Shown here: positions 15,181 to 23,208 of the stretch, one piece after another
How positions within the stretch are numbered: position 1 is the stretch's first letter
Layout: each line of letters opens with the position of its first letter
IMG/VR virus record: IMGVR_UViG_3300046517_002645
Location: 1-45,771 of that record
Source: a virus
Length of the DNA: 45,771 nt
Strand: one strand, 5' to 3'
Translations under genes and position numbers: made by a program
Notes under the pieces: model-generated
What the model was told of the DNA's origin: nothing
The model's database searches: none
Seen by the model: the letters and a program-made list of their open reading frames with translations, nothing else

Positions 15181-16383
15181 TCATTTCTCGCCTATCAACA
15201 TCTCGCGCGTCGCCTCTTTGATCGCGCCTTTTTCGCGGAGCCGCGCGAGCTCTTTCTCGCCTGCAACCTTGCCGAGCGCTTCGATCACGCTCTTCTTCGA
15301 GAGCGTCTCGTAGGTCTGCGTCTGGAGCGTGAGCACCTTGCCGTCGCGCGTCTCGATGACGGCGCCGCTGCGCACGAGGCGCTTGAGCTCCGCAGAGCCG
15401 ACCTTCTCGAGCTCACGAAACCGCTTGAGCATATCGTAGAGCGCTCCAGCGCGTATCTCGATCATCCCCTCCGGTGGCGGATCGGTCGGGAGCGCGCAGA
15501 GCGCGTTCGGATCGATGGGCTCGAGGATGAGCTTGTTCGCCGCTTCGGTGAGCACTGCCGCGCTCTCGACGAGGAGGTGCGCCGCGGCGGCGGGGCAACC
15601 GATACGCGCTGGGCAGCGCTTGCAGTATTTGTCGGGACGGAGAAAGCCCCCACCGATGCGGTCGAACGCGGCGTGGAGTTCCTTCGCGTGGGCGCGTTGA
15701 TCTTCGATCTCGAACGGCTCCGCGTACACGATGGGCAGCCCCTTTCGATCCGCGTGGAAGATCCCGAGCTCACCGTGTAGCGACGATCCAGCCGCAAGTC
15801 CAAGCGTACGAAGCTGAGGTACCGTCGAAGGCCGCGCGAACCGAACGTCTTCGTCGTCTGCGATCCAACTCTCGAAGAGCCCCGTCTTGTGGTCGATGAC
15901 GACCCGGCGTTTCCGGTTAGCGTTCTGCGCGATAAGATCGACGGTGCCCGGCAGCTCATCGTCGGCGACAGAGTACACGTGGTCTGCATCGTGCGCCTCG
16001 ACGGCACGTGCCTTCCAGGTGCCATCCGCTTGAGTGCGCACTGCGTACGCCGTCTCGATCTCGGCGATCTCGAGCTTCTCGTGGGTGAGCCAATTACGGA
16101 GCACCTTCACACCGCTCTTGACGTGCCCAGCGAGCTCCGCGCGCGCGTCCTTGACGTCGTAGTGCTCAGCGGCTCGATCGATCTCTTTCGCGTAGGCGCC
16201 AGCGCTTTTCTCGAGCAGCTTCTTCACAGGCGAGCGGAGGCACGCGGCAAGCACCTGATGGAACGCCGACCCGTACCTCGCCGGCTCGCTAGGCTCATCA
16301 GACGCGGCCTCGAGCGTAGGATCGAACGGGCGCGGGCACAGAAGAAGCAGTTCGGTTTTCGACGCGGACGGTTGAAGACCCAT
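15181..16383 (-). CDS. Cas4/AddB-like FeS PD-(D/E)XK nuclease
   Basis: A 400-residue protein. Residues about 1-270 form a RecB-family nuclease: GSAFHQVL with His42, GTVDLI with Asp149, and VVIDHKTG with Asp164 and Lys166 (motif D-x-K). Four cysteines, one at 16 and the others at 254, 257 and 263 (CKRCPARIGC), match the split [4Fe-4S] cluster of Cas4 and AddB. The last 130 residues are a separate, helical extension of unknown role. Phage relatives process DNA ends for recombination. The ATG has GAGG 9 bases upstream and follows the previous stop by 5 bases. Confidence 0.8.
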   Translation of the reverse strand: MGLQPSASKTELLLLCPRPFDPTLEAASDEPSEPARYGSAFHQVLAACLRSPVKKLLEKSAGAYAKEIDRAAEHYDVKDARAELAGHVKSGVKVLRNWLTHEKLEIAEIETAYAVRTQADGTWKARAVEAHDADHVYSVADDELPGTVDLIAQNANRKRRVVIDHKTGLFESWIADDEDVRFARPSTVPQLRTLGLAAGSSLHGELGIFHADRKGLPIVYAEPFEIEDQRAHAKELHAAFDRIGGGFLRPDKYCKRCPARIGCPAAAAHLLVESAAVLTEAANKLILEPIDPNALCALPTDPPPEGMIEIRAGALYDMLKRFRELEKVGSAELKRLVRSGAVIETRDGKVLTLQTQTYETLSKKSVIEALGKVAGEKELARLREKGAIKEATREMLIGEK

Positions 16384-16388
16384 TTTTT

Positions 16389-17960
16389 TCAGCCTCGTCC
16401 CTTCTTCTTGCTCTTCTTGGCGGCCTCATCGGTGTCGCCAACCACTTGTGAGCGCCTCAAGAGAATACGACTTTCCTCTGGACCCTTCCAAAAAGCTTGG
16501 ATCCAGATCGGCTTACGCAGAGAGTGCTCCGGCCCGCAAGCTTGCTGGCGCCAATGGCCGCGAACGATAAATTGCACTTTCGGTGACGATCCTTTACGGC
16601 CGACGCCTTCACATATTTCACGTACGTGTTCGCGAAGATCGATCTTCACTGGCGCCGAAAGAAGAAAACGAGCTTGGCAAAAATCTGGTTCTCCATGTCG
16701 TCGTCGCGCCGATCCTGGGGCGCCCCCAGAAGAACTACTACGTTTTTGGAAATCGTCTGGGTTCGAGAGGGCCAAGGCCGCACCTAACGCCAATGATCGG
16801 CACATCCCCTCCATTGATTGGAGCACCTCGAGCGGCATGGGGCCCCCTTTCGTATCAATCGCTCTGACCTCCACGAGCCCAGCGCCATCATCGTAAACCC
16901 ACAAACGCGCGACGGCGCCTAACAAACCATCCGGGACAACAAGAGACCAAGCTTTCCACGGAGAGTTGATCGTCATGCCTGACGGTACGTCCGTGAGACA
17001 AAGATTCGCCGCTAGCTTATGCGAAACTTCCAACTTCGCGTATCCGCACTTTCGCCACGCCAAAGAGAACTTGACGAAAAAATCACGAGCCGGCTCTGGC
17101 GCAACGATTCGTGTGAGCTCGGCGAACGTGCGTGCTACTTTCGCCAGCTCTGGTCGGGTGGCCATCACCGATACGAGGAGTTCGGGGCCCACGCCAAGTT
17201 TCCCGAGCGATCCGACAAGATGGGCCCATCCCATTGTAGCCGTTTCGATATTGTGCGCGCTCGTCAACGGGGGACACGGCACTTCAGCCGCCACTCGTTT
17301 GAGCTCGCGCACAAAAATTGGAAGAGGCACAGGTAACGCTTCAGCGAGTTCGAGTTCGCCCTTGCCTCGTTTGATAACGCGGTGGCGCCAAGCGAGCTCT
17401 CCGGCGAGATCACACCACACCTCACCGCCGGTCCTGCCTTTCGGGATCTCTTGGGCTAAACCTACCCATCCGTTTTCTACGACATGCGCCTGCACTTTGC
17501 CGGCAAGCCCCCCGAACGTTTCGATCAACCGATCGGCCAAACGTTGGATAGCAACGGTTCCCATCTCAGGATCCAACGCCCCCACCGCGTCACACAAATC
17601 ATCGACATGGCCGTCAAGAAGCAGACGATTCAACGTACTGCTGATCAGCTCGACCGGTTTCAACGGGAAAGCCACGCTCAAGACTTTTTCGACCATAAGG
17701 CGCTTCACCTCGTCGACGCTTCCCCCCCCATGCTCGCGTGCCACGCGCTGAGCCACAGCCTCACGCAAAGGCCCAAGAAGATCCCCTAGAACTCTAGCTG
17801 CAACTAGAGGCAGCTCTTTCGCGTCAGTATCCGGAGCTAGTCGGCGCACCTCGCTCTCAGATCGTTGAAGCGCTTCCGACACCAACTGGTCGAAATAGTA
17901 CTGTGACATCTGCGTCACAAGAGCCTCAGCTCTCTCGCTCGAATTTGCGTCAGGCATCAT
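16389..17960 (-). CDS. Large conserved phage-type protein, function unknown
   Basis: A 523-residue, mostly helical protein in the replication region between the VirE-type helicase and the FeS nuclease. The C-terminal 100 residues contain a distinctive VQFIVRGHWRQQ followed by KPIWIQAFWKGPE, a pattern I associate with conserved phage and mobile-element proteins without known function. The start ATGATG has GAAAGG upstream; a further ATG 15 codons earlier lacks an SD. It ends in a Lys/Arg-rich tail. Confidence 0.6.
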   Translation of the reverse strand: MMPDANSSERAEALVTQMSQYYFDQLVSEALQRSESEVRRLAPDTDAKELPLVAARVLGDLLGPLREAVAQRVAREHGGGSVDEVKRLMVEKVLSVAFPLKPVELISSTLNRLLLDGHVDDLCDAVGALDPEMGTVAIQRLADRLIETFGGLAGKVQAHVVENGWVGLAQEIPKGRTGGEVWCDLAGELAWRHRVIKRGKGELELAEALPVPLPIFVRELKRVAAEVPCPPLTSAHNIETATMGWAHLVGSLGKLGVGPELLVSVMATRPELAKVARTFAELTRIVAPEPARDFFVKFSLAWRKCGYAKLEVSHKLAANLCLTDVPSGMTINSPWKAWSLVVPDGLLGAVARLWVYDDGAGLVEVRAIDTKGGPMPLEVLQSMEGMCRSLALGAALALSNPDDFQKRSSSSGGAPGSARRRHGEPDFCQARFLLSAPVKIDLREHVREICEGVGRKGSSPKVQFIVRGHWRQQACGPEHSLRKPIWIQAFWKGPEESRILLRRSQVVGDTDEAAKKSKKKGRG

Positions 17961-17990
17961 TGTGCGCCTTTCGGTGAGACGGTGATCGAT

Positions 17991-18101
17991 CCTCCAATCA
18001 TCCAATCAAAATTCGAGACCGAGTACCCCCCACTCATTTCCCAGTACCCTTCTGATCAGTGATCCCCCTCCTACTACCTTTTTTGATTGGAGGATTGGAG
18101 G
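17991..18101. repeat. Inverted repeat across the helicase gene end
   Basis: Arms at 17991-18011 and 18081-18101 are reverse complements over 21 bases with one mismatch. One arm lies in the last codons of the VirE-type helicase gene, the other in the leader of the next gene, just upstream of its SD. In the leftward transcript they could form a long stem enclosing the helicase stop codon. Confidence 0.7.
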
Positions 18102-19365
18102 AAGAAGGAACCAGTTTCAGGGGACGTTCTACTGAGCTTTCAGCAGGAAAATAGCGGCGGATGTCGTCGGCGCCCCTCACAATCTTCGTCCAGCCAATCG
18201 CCCGAAGCGCCTTGCCCGCCTTGATCTGCGCGGTGCGGTCCTGCCGGTCCTTAGGCACATCCACGGCGTTGGTGAGCAAGTCCGTGATCATCACCCCGCC
18301 CTTTCGGTAGAGCCCCCGGTTCATGTGCAGGTACTCCTTGAAGTGGATCTCCCACGGATCAGCTTCTCGCCGCTCCTCAGCCTCAGCCTCCGTCGCCTTG
18401 AGCAACTTTTCGTCGTGCGTGTACCACTTCTCATTCGCGCGGTACCGCTTGAACGCTTCGGCCCAAAGCTGATCGCGCTCTGCGCGCAGTGTCACGAGAT
18501 CGATCTTTTTGGTGATCAAGACGGGGCAGAAGCGTCGGGCGCCCGTCGTGTCGTTCAAGTATCCCGCACCGTTCGGGTTGACTGTTCCGGCGAACACGCA
18601 CTGCCGCGGGAAGTCGAGCGTCATCTTACCGTACGAAGGGCGGTAGCTGTCCTTCACCGACGTGATGAAAGCTTTCACGCGGGCGAGATCGGCGCTGCCG
18701 AGGGCGTCGAGCTCACTGAACTCGACGATCCATTTCCGACGGAGTGCTTGGTACCCGTCCTTGCCCCCGATGTTGAAGACCGTATCGAAAAACCAATCGT
18801 CGGACGCGAGCGTGCGGAAGAACGTTGACTTGTGCCACCCCTGCGGTCCTTCGAGGATGAGTACGGTGTCAACTTGTGCTCCCGGACGCATCACACGAGC
18901 AACAGCGCCAAGAAAGAAATTCTTGGTGACGGCACGAGTGTAAGGCGTATCGGGCGCACCTCCAACACGGATGAGCAGATCGTCGACGCGCGACTTCTTG
19001 TCCCACCCGCCAACATCGTTCAGATGCTCTCGTATCGGATGGAACGCCCACCGCTCCGCGACAAGCTGCACGGCCTCGTCGACGACGGACGAGTAGAACG
19101 AGCAACCGTACTCGTTCGAGAGCCACACGGCCGCTCGCGCCGAATCGCTTTGAGTCCAATCGCCGATTTCCGTATTCGCGGGCGCGAGATCCTCAGGCCA
19201 CGGAGGCGACTTCTTCTTGACGATCACCCCAGCGAACGCATCGAGGGCGATGACGTTGTACCACTCCTTTCGGTGCGTGAGGATCGCGACGGCGTTGGCC
19301 AGGCACGGCAAGTACGCGCCCTGCTTGTTCTTGAGGAGATAGGTGTCCCAGCTAGCTGTCGCCAA
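18034..19365 (-). CDS. VirE-type primase-helicase ATPase
   Basis: A 443-residue P-loop ATPase of the virulence-associated E family, the helicase half of many phage and island primase-helicases. Walker A is EGPQGWHKST (about 172-181), Walker B WIVEFSEL (212-219), followed by sensor-like FAGTVNPNG and TGARRFCPV. I choose a TTG start with an AAAGGGAGG SD 7 bases upstream; an ATG 44 codons earlier lies inside the divergent promoter region and lacks an SD. Its AEP-type primase partner is transcribed in the other direction about 1.3 kb away. Confidence 0.8.
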   Translation of the reverse strand: MATASWDTYLLKNKQGAYLPCLANAVAILTHRKEWYNVIALDAFAGVIVKKKSPPWPEDLAPANTEIGDWTQSDSARAAVWLSNEYGCSFYSSVVDEAVQLVAERWAFHPIREHLNDVGGWDKKSRVDDLLIRVGGAPDTPYTRAVTKNFFLGAVARVMRPGAQVDTVLILEGPQGWHKSTFFRTLASDDWFFDTVFNIGGKDGYQALRRKWIVEFSELDALGSADLARVKAFITSVKDSYRPSYGKMTLDFPRQCVFAGTVNPNGAGYLNDTTGARRFCPVLITKKIDLVTLRAERDQLWAEAFKRYRANEKWYTHDEKLLKATEAEAEERREADPWEIHFKEYLHMNRGLYRKGGVMITDLLTNAVDVPKDRQDRTAQIKAGKALRAIGWTKIVRGADDIRRYFPAESSVERPLKLVPSSSNPPIKKGSRRGITDQKGTGK

Positions 19366-19406
19366 TGGCGCGCCTCCCTTTCGACGGTTCGACGAGTAGA
19401 AAGTCG

Positions 19407-19436
19407 AGGCTAGCTCCGCGCGTGAGTCGGCGTCAA
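19407..19436 (-). promoter_or_regulatory. Candidate leftward promoter (TTGACG-N18-TAGCCT)
   Basis: On the minus strand TTGACG is followed after 18 bases by TAGCCT. It lies just upstream of the chosen TTG start of the VirE-type gene. The same element, with TTGACC, recurs before the leftward operon at 24.7 kb, which raises confidence above that of a single weak match. Confidence 0.5.
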
Positions 19437-19441
19437 GACTC

Positions 19442-19470
19442 TTGTCAGACAAAAAGAAACCGCGTATAAC
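19442..19470 (+). promoter_or_regulatory. Strong sigma-70-type promoter for the RHH/primase operon
   Basis: TTGTCA and TATAAC are separated by exactly 17 bases, matching 5 of 6 at each hexamer. The -35 lies in a perfect palindrome TTGTC-A-GACAA, a likely operator. The -10 ends 7 bases before the GTG of the first gene, so the transcript is probably leaderless. Confidence 0.75.
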
Positions 19471-19477
19471 CGCCTGT

Positions 19478-19657
19478 GTGAAGAACGTCGAAATCATCTA
19501 CGCGCGAGTTCCGCGCGAGCTGCGAAGCGCACTCGAACAGGAACGAAAGCGCATGAGCAAGGCGGCTGGGGCCAAAGTGAAAACGAGTGCGGTCATCCGC
19601 ACGATCCTTGAGCGCGGCCTGCGCGCCGCTCAGCAAGACGTCGCTAGGACCGGGTGA
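19478..19657 (+). CDS. Ribbon-helix-helix regulator
   Basis: A 59-residue protein with a short strand EIIYARVPRELRSAL and a helix ending VKTSAVIRTILERGL, the pattern of RHH (CopG/Arc-like) repressors. It starts at GTG immediately after the promoter -10; a TTG farther upstream would coincide with the -35 and is rejected. As first gene after a palindromic -35 it may repress its own operon and the divergent helicase gene. RHH relatives appear at 24.8 and 25.4 kb and 30.1 kb. Confidence 0.7.
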   Translation: MKNVEIIYARVPRELRSALEQERKRMSKAAGAKVKTSAVIRTILERGLRAAQQDVARTG

Positions 19658-19671
19658 AGGAGCATCGAAGC

Positions 19672-20052
19672 ATGAAAGTGATCTATCTCGCGCACCCGTT
19701 CACCGCGCCGACGCGCGAGGCCATGGAAGCGAATCGTCGGCGAGCGACGGCCTGGGCGGTGTGGGCGCTCACAACACAAGACGTGTCGCCGGTCTGCTCG
19801 TGGATCGTCTTCACCGGCGCGCTCCCGGAAACACCGGAGAGTCGAAGGCTCGGGCTGGAAGCAGACAAGGCGCAGGTCGCTCGCTGCGAAGAGATCTGGC
19901 TCGTCGGCGGGCGCGTCTCGAGCGGGATGGCTGTCGAAGCGAGCGCCTCGCAGAAAGTCATCGACCTCACGCACCTCGGAGAATGGCCCCCAGGGCACGA
20001 ACCCGAGATATCGGACACCGATCCCGCGCCTGCCGTGGGGTATGGGGGATGA
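19672..20052 (+). CDS. DUF4406 / nucleoside 2-deoxyribosyltransferase-like protein
   Basis: A 126-residue Rossmann-like protein beginning VIYLAHPF. The segment DKAQVARCEEIWLVGGRVSSGMAVEASAS (only its core VSSGMAVEA is diagnostic) matches DUF4406, related to nucleoside 2-deoxyribosyltransferases. These bind nucleotides; the exact reaction is not evident. An ATG with AAGGAG upstream is preferred; a GTG six codons earlier overlaps the previous stop as GTGA. Confidence 0.75.
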   Translation: MKVIYLAHPFTAPTREAMEANRRRATAWAVWALTTQDVSPVCSWIVFTGALPETPESRRLGLEADKAQVARCEEIWLVGGRVSSGMAVEASASQKVIDLTHLGEWPPGHEPEISDTDPAPAVGYGG

Positions 20053-20279
20053 TCGCTGCCCTTCGGATCGTCGCGACACTCTACTTAGCCATCGGCTTCG
20101 GATCCGTCGTCTGGTACGTCACGTGGCTCGAAGGGATCGAAGGCTTCTTAGCGGAGTGGCAGGGGCCGCAAAGCGGAGCTCGATTCTGGCTCGGCCTGAT
20201 CACAACGTTCGTCGTCGGGCTCGTGCTCGACGTGATCTTGTGGCCCCTCAACGTGCGCGCCCTTCGGGGCGGCCCATGA
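20049..20279 (+). CDS. Two-pass membrane protein
   Basis: A 76-residue protein with hydrophobic segments at about residues 2-24 and 49-70, separated by an acidic loop with LEGIEGFLAEW. It overlaps neighbours as ATGA on both sides, so it is cotranslated with the DUF4406-like and HNH genes. No holin or other family motif is visible. Confidence 0.65.
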   Translation: MIAALRIVATLYLAIGFGSVVWYVTWLEGIEGFLAEWQGPQSGARFWLGLITTFVVGLVLDVILWPLNVRALRGGP

Positions 20280-20740
20280 ACCTCACGGTACAGATCGAAC
20301 CACCTCGACGGAAGGTTACGCGCCGCGGGCCCATGGCAGGTAACCGCGGGCAGGGCAGCAAGTGGTTGTGGCCGTCAACAAGACGCCGCATCTACGAACG
20401 TGACGACTGGCGGTGCGTGTGGTGCACCGAAAAAGTCGAACAGCCCACGCTGCCGGAAGACGGGATCTTGGTAAGCGGCGGCATCATCCGCCAAGCATCG
20501 ATCGATCACGTTGTTCCGAGAGCGCGTGGCGGCTCGAACGACCCACGCAACCTCATCACCTGCTGCGCCCAGTGCAACGCGAAGCGCGGTCATCGGAGCG
20601 TGCCGGCGTTCGCCAAAGCAATCGCAGAGACGCACGGCTGCGGCTGCGGCGGCTGCCACGTCGACTCGATCGCCGTCATCGTTCGGCGCGTTCGAGCCGC
20701 GAAGCGGCGCAGGCTGCCTCCCCAGAGAATCGACGCATGA
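20276..20740 (+). CDS. HNH endonuclease
   Basis: A 154-residue protein with a canonical HNH fold: IYERDDWRCVWC (zinc ligands), IDHVVPRARGG (catalytic His) and NLITCCAQCNAKRG (Asn and second zinc pair). HNH nucleases nick or cut double-stranded DNA. The C-terminus has an extra Cys-rich CGCGGC stretch and a basic tail. It is embedded in the primase operon by ATGA overlaps; it could be a free-standing homing nuclease or a phage-replication nuclease. Confidence 0.8.
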   Translation: MNLTVQIEPPRRKVTRRGPMAGNRGQGSKWLWPSTRRRIYERDDWRCVWCTEKVEQPTLPEDGILVSGGIIRQASIDHVVPRARGGSNDPRNLITCCAQCNAKRGHRSVPAFAKAIAETHGCGCGGCHVDSIAVIVRRVRAAKRRRLPPQRIDA

Positions 20741-22149
20741 GTCCTTTCGCCCTGACGCTCTGGCGCACCTTCTCGCGCGGACGACGCGAGAAGCACACCT
20801 GGCAATCGTTCATCGACACGTTCGTACGTGACCCCGAGGTTGTGCGCGACAAGCGCAAGGTCGCAGGCTTCTCGCTCGCATCCTTCACCGACAATCGGCG
20901 AGCGCTTCCTCGAGTCGAGCAAGTGCACGCGCTCATCCTCGACTTCGACGAAGGCGACACGACGATCCGCCAAGCTGCGCATCTTCTCCCGAACGTGCGC
21001 GGAGTGACGTACACGACGTTCAGACACACGTCCGAGCACCCAAAGTTGCGCGTCATCTTCCTTCTGAGCAGGCCCGTCGACGCCGAAGAGTACTCGCGCG
21101 TTTGGGCGTGGGTCGCCGACAAGATCACACGAGCGAAACGTGTGCTCGACGAGTCGACACGCGATGCGAGTCGATTCTGGTACCTCCCGAGCCACCCGCC
21201 TGGATCGACGTACGAATGGCACGAGCTCGAAGGCCAACCGCTAGACGTGACGAAGGCCCTGAGCGAAACGAGCACACACACACGCCCTTTCCCTGTGGGA
21301 GCTCCGGTGCGCGGACGGCAACCTGCGGCACACAAGCCTGGAAAAGGGCGTGTGTGTGCCGATCTCTCCGACGCCGATCAAACTTTCTTCGGACGAGCGT
21401 TCGCGTTCGCCGGCATGGCGTTCGAGCTGCTAGATAACGGTGCGCTCCCAGTCGTATGCCCTTGGGCGAGGGCGCACACTGGCGGCACTGATGGCGACTC
21501 CTCGACGGTCGTCTTCCCGCCGACGACAGAGGCAGGCTGGGGGCTCTTCCATTGCTCCCACGCACACTGTACGGGGCGCGAGACGTCCGATCTGCTCGAT
21601 GTGCTGCCTGTCGCGTCGCTCGATGCGGCTCGGCGCGAGCACGGTCGAGGTCTCCTTCGCGTGCGTGTGATCGACGGCTGGTTTCAGCGCCTAGAAGCGA
21701 TGCCGGAGTTCCCCGCGCTCGACAGGTTCATTTTGAAATGCCGTCCGCGTGAGGGCGGTGCGGTCTTCACGATGACGGTGAAGATCGGGAGCACGCTCCA
21801 CGTGCAGTACCTAGATGCGCTGTCGTTGCCGTTGCTGATCGGTCGACGTGTCGACGTCGCGATGGAGGATCGAAAGGTAAGAGGCGCTCGTCTCGTGATC
21901 GACAAGCTTGAGCTGACGAAGACGGAGCAACGCGCGCGTTTCGAGTCGATCTCGGCCTCGTACGCGCCAGGTGATTCGGTCAGCGGTGCCGACTTCGACT
22001 TTCTCTTCGCGCTGGCTCGCCGGCACTCTCGCTTCGAGGAGATTATCGGTCCGGGTGTGCGGAGGATCCGTGCGCGCGAGGGGCGTTCAGGCTTCGACGT
22101 CGTGCGAGTAGACGGCTCGTGTGTGGGTTTTTCAGGGAAGGGCGGCTGA
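20737..22149 (+). CDS. Archaeo-eukaryotic-type primase with zinc and DUF3223-like C-terminal regions
   Basis: A 470-residue protein. The N-terminal region has LILDFDEG (metal-binding Asp69 and Asp71), FRHTSEHPKLRVIFLL (His97 to Arg105) and STRDASRFWYLPS, consistent with an AEP-family primase. The middle has CPWARAH and WGLFHCSHAHC, a phage-primase zinc region. The last 60 residues (LARRHSRFEEIIGPGVRRI, then FDVVRVDGS) resemble DUF3223. With the divergent VirE-type helicase it would prime DNA synthesis. ATGA couples it to the HNH gene. Confidence 0.75.
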   Translation: MSPFALTLWRTFSRGRREKHTWQSFIDTFVRDPEVVRDKRKVAGFSLASFTDNRRALPRVEQVHALILDFDEGDTTIRQAAHLLPNVRGVTYTTFRHTSEHPKLRVIFLLSRPVDAEEYSRVWAWVADKITRAKRVLDESTRDASRFWYLPSHPPGSTYEWHELEGQPLDVTKALSETSTHTRPFPVGAPVRGRQPAAHKPGKGRVCADLSDADQTFFGRAFAFAGMAFELLDNGALPVVCPWARAHTGGTDGDSSTVVFPPTTEAGWGLFHCSHAHCTGRETSDLLDVLPVASLDAARREHGRGLLRVRVIDGWFQRLEAMPEFPALDRFILKCRPREGGAVFTMTVKIGSTLHVQYLDALSLPLLIGRRVDVAMEDRKVRGARLVIDKLELTKTEQRARFESISASYAPGDSVSGADFDFLFALARRHSRFEEIIGPGVRRIRAREGRSGFDVVRVDGSCVGFSGKGG

Positions 22150-22154
22150 CGCGA

Positions 22155-22388
22155 TCATCGCCGCTTCTCCAACGTCGCCATCCGAAACCCCTTCTCCGTG
22201 AGCACCACGGCGACCGGTTCTCCGTGCTCCGAGATCGGCAGCACTTCAATGACGCCGTTCTCGACGAGCTGTTCTAAGAACTCAGCGCCGCCGCACCAGT
22301 GCTCGACCTCGGCGCGCTTCGGCGCGTAGCTGTTTTTCTGGTGGTAGTGCCGGATGTGGCGGCAGATCTCGTAGGGGTCGTCGGTCAT
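22155..22388 (-). CDS. Small winged-helix-like protein
   Basis: A 77-residue protein. The sequence YEICRHIRHYHQKN, AEVEHWCGGAEFLEQLVENG and a final VAVVLTEKGFRM reads as a helix-helix-wing domain. Its start overlaps the MazG-zinc gene stop as ATGA. It ends 5 bases from the primase stop on the opposite strand. A DNA-binding role is inferred from the fold. Confidence 0.6.
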   Translation of the reverse strand: MTDDPYEICRHIRHYHQKNSYAPKRAEVEHWCGGAEFLEQLVENGVIEVLPISEHGEPVAVVLTEKGFRMATLEKRR

Positions 22389-23002
22389 CGGACGAGCATT
22401 ACCTTGTCGCCGAATTTCGCCTCGCACTCTCTTCCGCACCATCCGCTCTCGTGTGTCGACGGTCGACCGCAACCGCAGACGGGAGCGACTCTCACATCGG
22501 CATGCTTCGCACAGAGAAGCAAACCCCCCTTGGCGATCACGGCTGTGTTCTCGCATTGCGCCCAGCCGCACACGGGATCGTCGCGCCCGGCGGGCCGCGC
22601 ACTTGTCCGCTTTGGCCCCTCGAGTCCCGACGCCGCTCTCTCCGGCGTCGCCACGAGCGCCGCCCGCTTCTCGTGCTGCCGGCGCCGAACGCGATCGATG
22701 ACCTCCGGTTGATGGATCCGCGAGATTTCCTTCTCGAGCTCCTCCTGCGCGTCCACGCCGAGCGCTGCGGCCGCCGCGTACACGGTCACGAGGCAACCGG
22801 CGATCTCCTTTGGAGCTTCTCCGATCGGACGGCTGCACACGTAGTCGACGAGCCGGTGGAGCGTCTCGGAGTCGACGCCGCACGCTTGCGAGAGCTCGAC
22901 GGCCTCCTCGACGACGCGTAGAGAACGTTCTGGAGCGTTCTTGGACTCCGCTTCGGTGAAGACCTTCCGGACCCAGGCGGAGATGCGGGATTGGTTCATC
23001 AT
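22385..23002 (-). CDS. MazG-like protein fused to zinc fingers
   Basis: A 205-residue protein. Residues about 1-115 are a phage-type MazG/all-alpha NTP pyrophosphohydrolase: LRVVEEAVELSQAC (metal-binding Glu residues) and EIAGCLVTVYAAAAALGVD. The common Asp of the second motif is Gly, as in several phage forms. Residues about 140-205 contain CGWAQC, LLLCAKH, CGCGRP and WCGRECEAKFG, probably two zinc sites. It might clear modified or excess dNTPs. The start ATGATG overlaps the upstream stop. Confidence 0.7.
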   Translation of the reverse strand: MMNQSRISAWVRKVFTEAESKNAPERSLRVVEEAVELSQACGVDSETLHRLVDYVCSRPIGEAPKEIAGCLVTVYAAAAALGVDAQEELEKEISRIHQPEVIDRVRRRQHEKRAALVATPERAASGLEGPKRTSARPAGRDDPVCGWAQCENTAVIAKGGLLLCAKHADVRVAPVCGCGRPSTHESGWCGRECEAKFGDKVMLVR

Positions 23003-23208
23003 GGTTCTTCCTCGGCGAAGTGGCCGTCGATTGTCGCTTGACCCATATTCCGCAAGCAGTTCACGCAAGCGGGTGCAGGTTGGCGCTCTTGTTTCGCAAG
23101 CCGTTCGTACATGCGCTCCCCGAGCGCGGTCAGCGGATGAAGAATGGTTTCGATCTCCACGTCGGCCGGTTTGCCGCAAGACAGGCAAACTCGAGGTTGG
23201 TCGGTCAT
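22999..23208 (-). CDS. Zinc-ribbon protein
   Basis: A 69-residue protein coupled by ATGA on both sides. CLSCG near the N-terminus and CVNCLRNMG 40 residues later form a four-Cys zinc ribbon; the intervening region contains LTALGERMYERL. The acidic end is HFAEEEP. Function unknown. Confidence 0.65.
   Translation of the reverse strand: MTDQPRVCLSCGKPADVEIETILHPLTALGERMYERLAKQERQPAPACVNCLRNMGQATIDGHFAEEEP

Noticed and set aside
19366-19497. A 44-codon N-terminal extension of the VirE-type helicase from an ATG.
   Set aside because: It spans the divergent promoter region, lacks an SD, and a TTG with a strong GGGAGG is available just inside.
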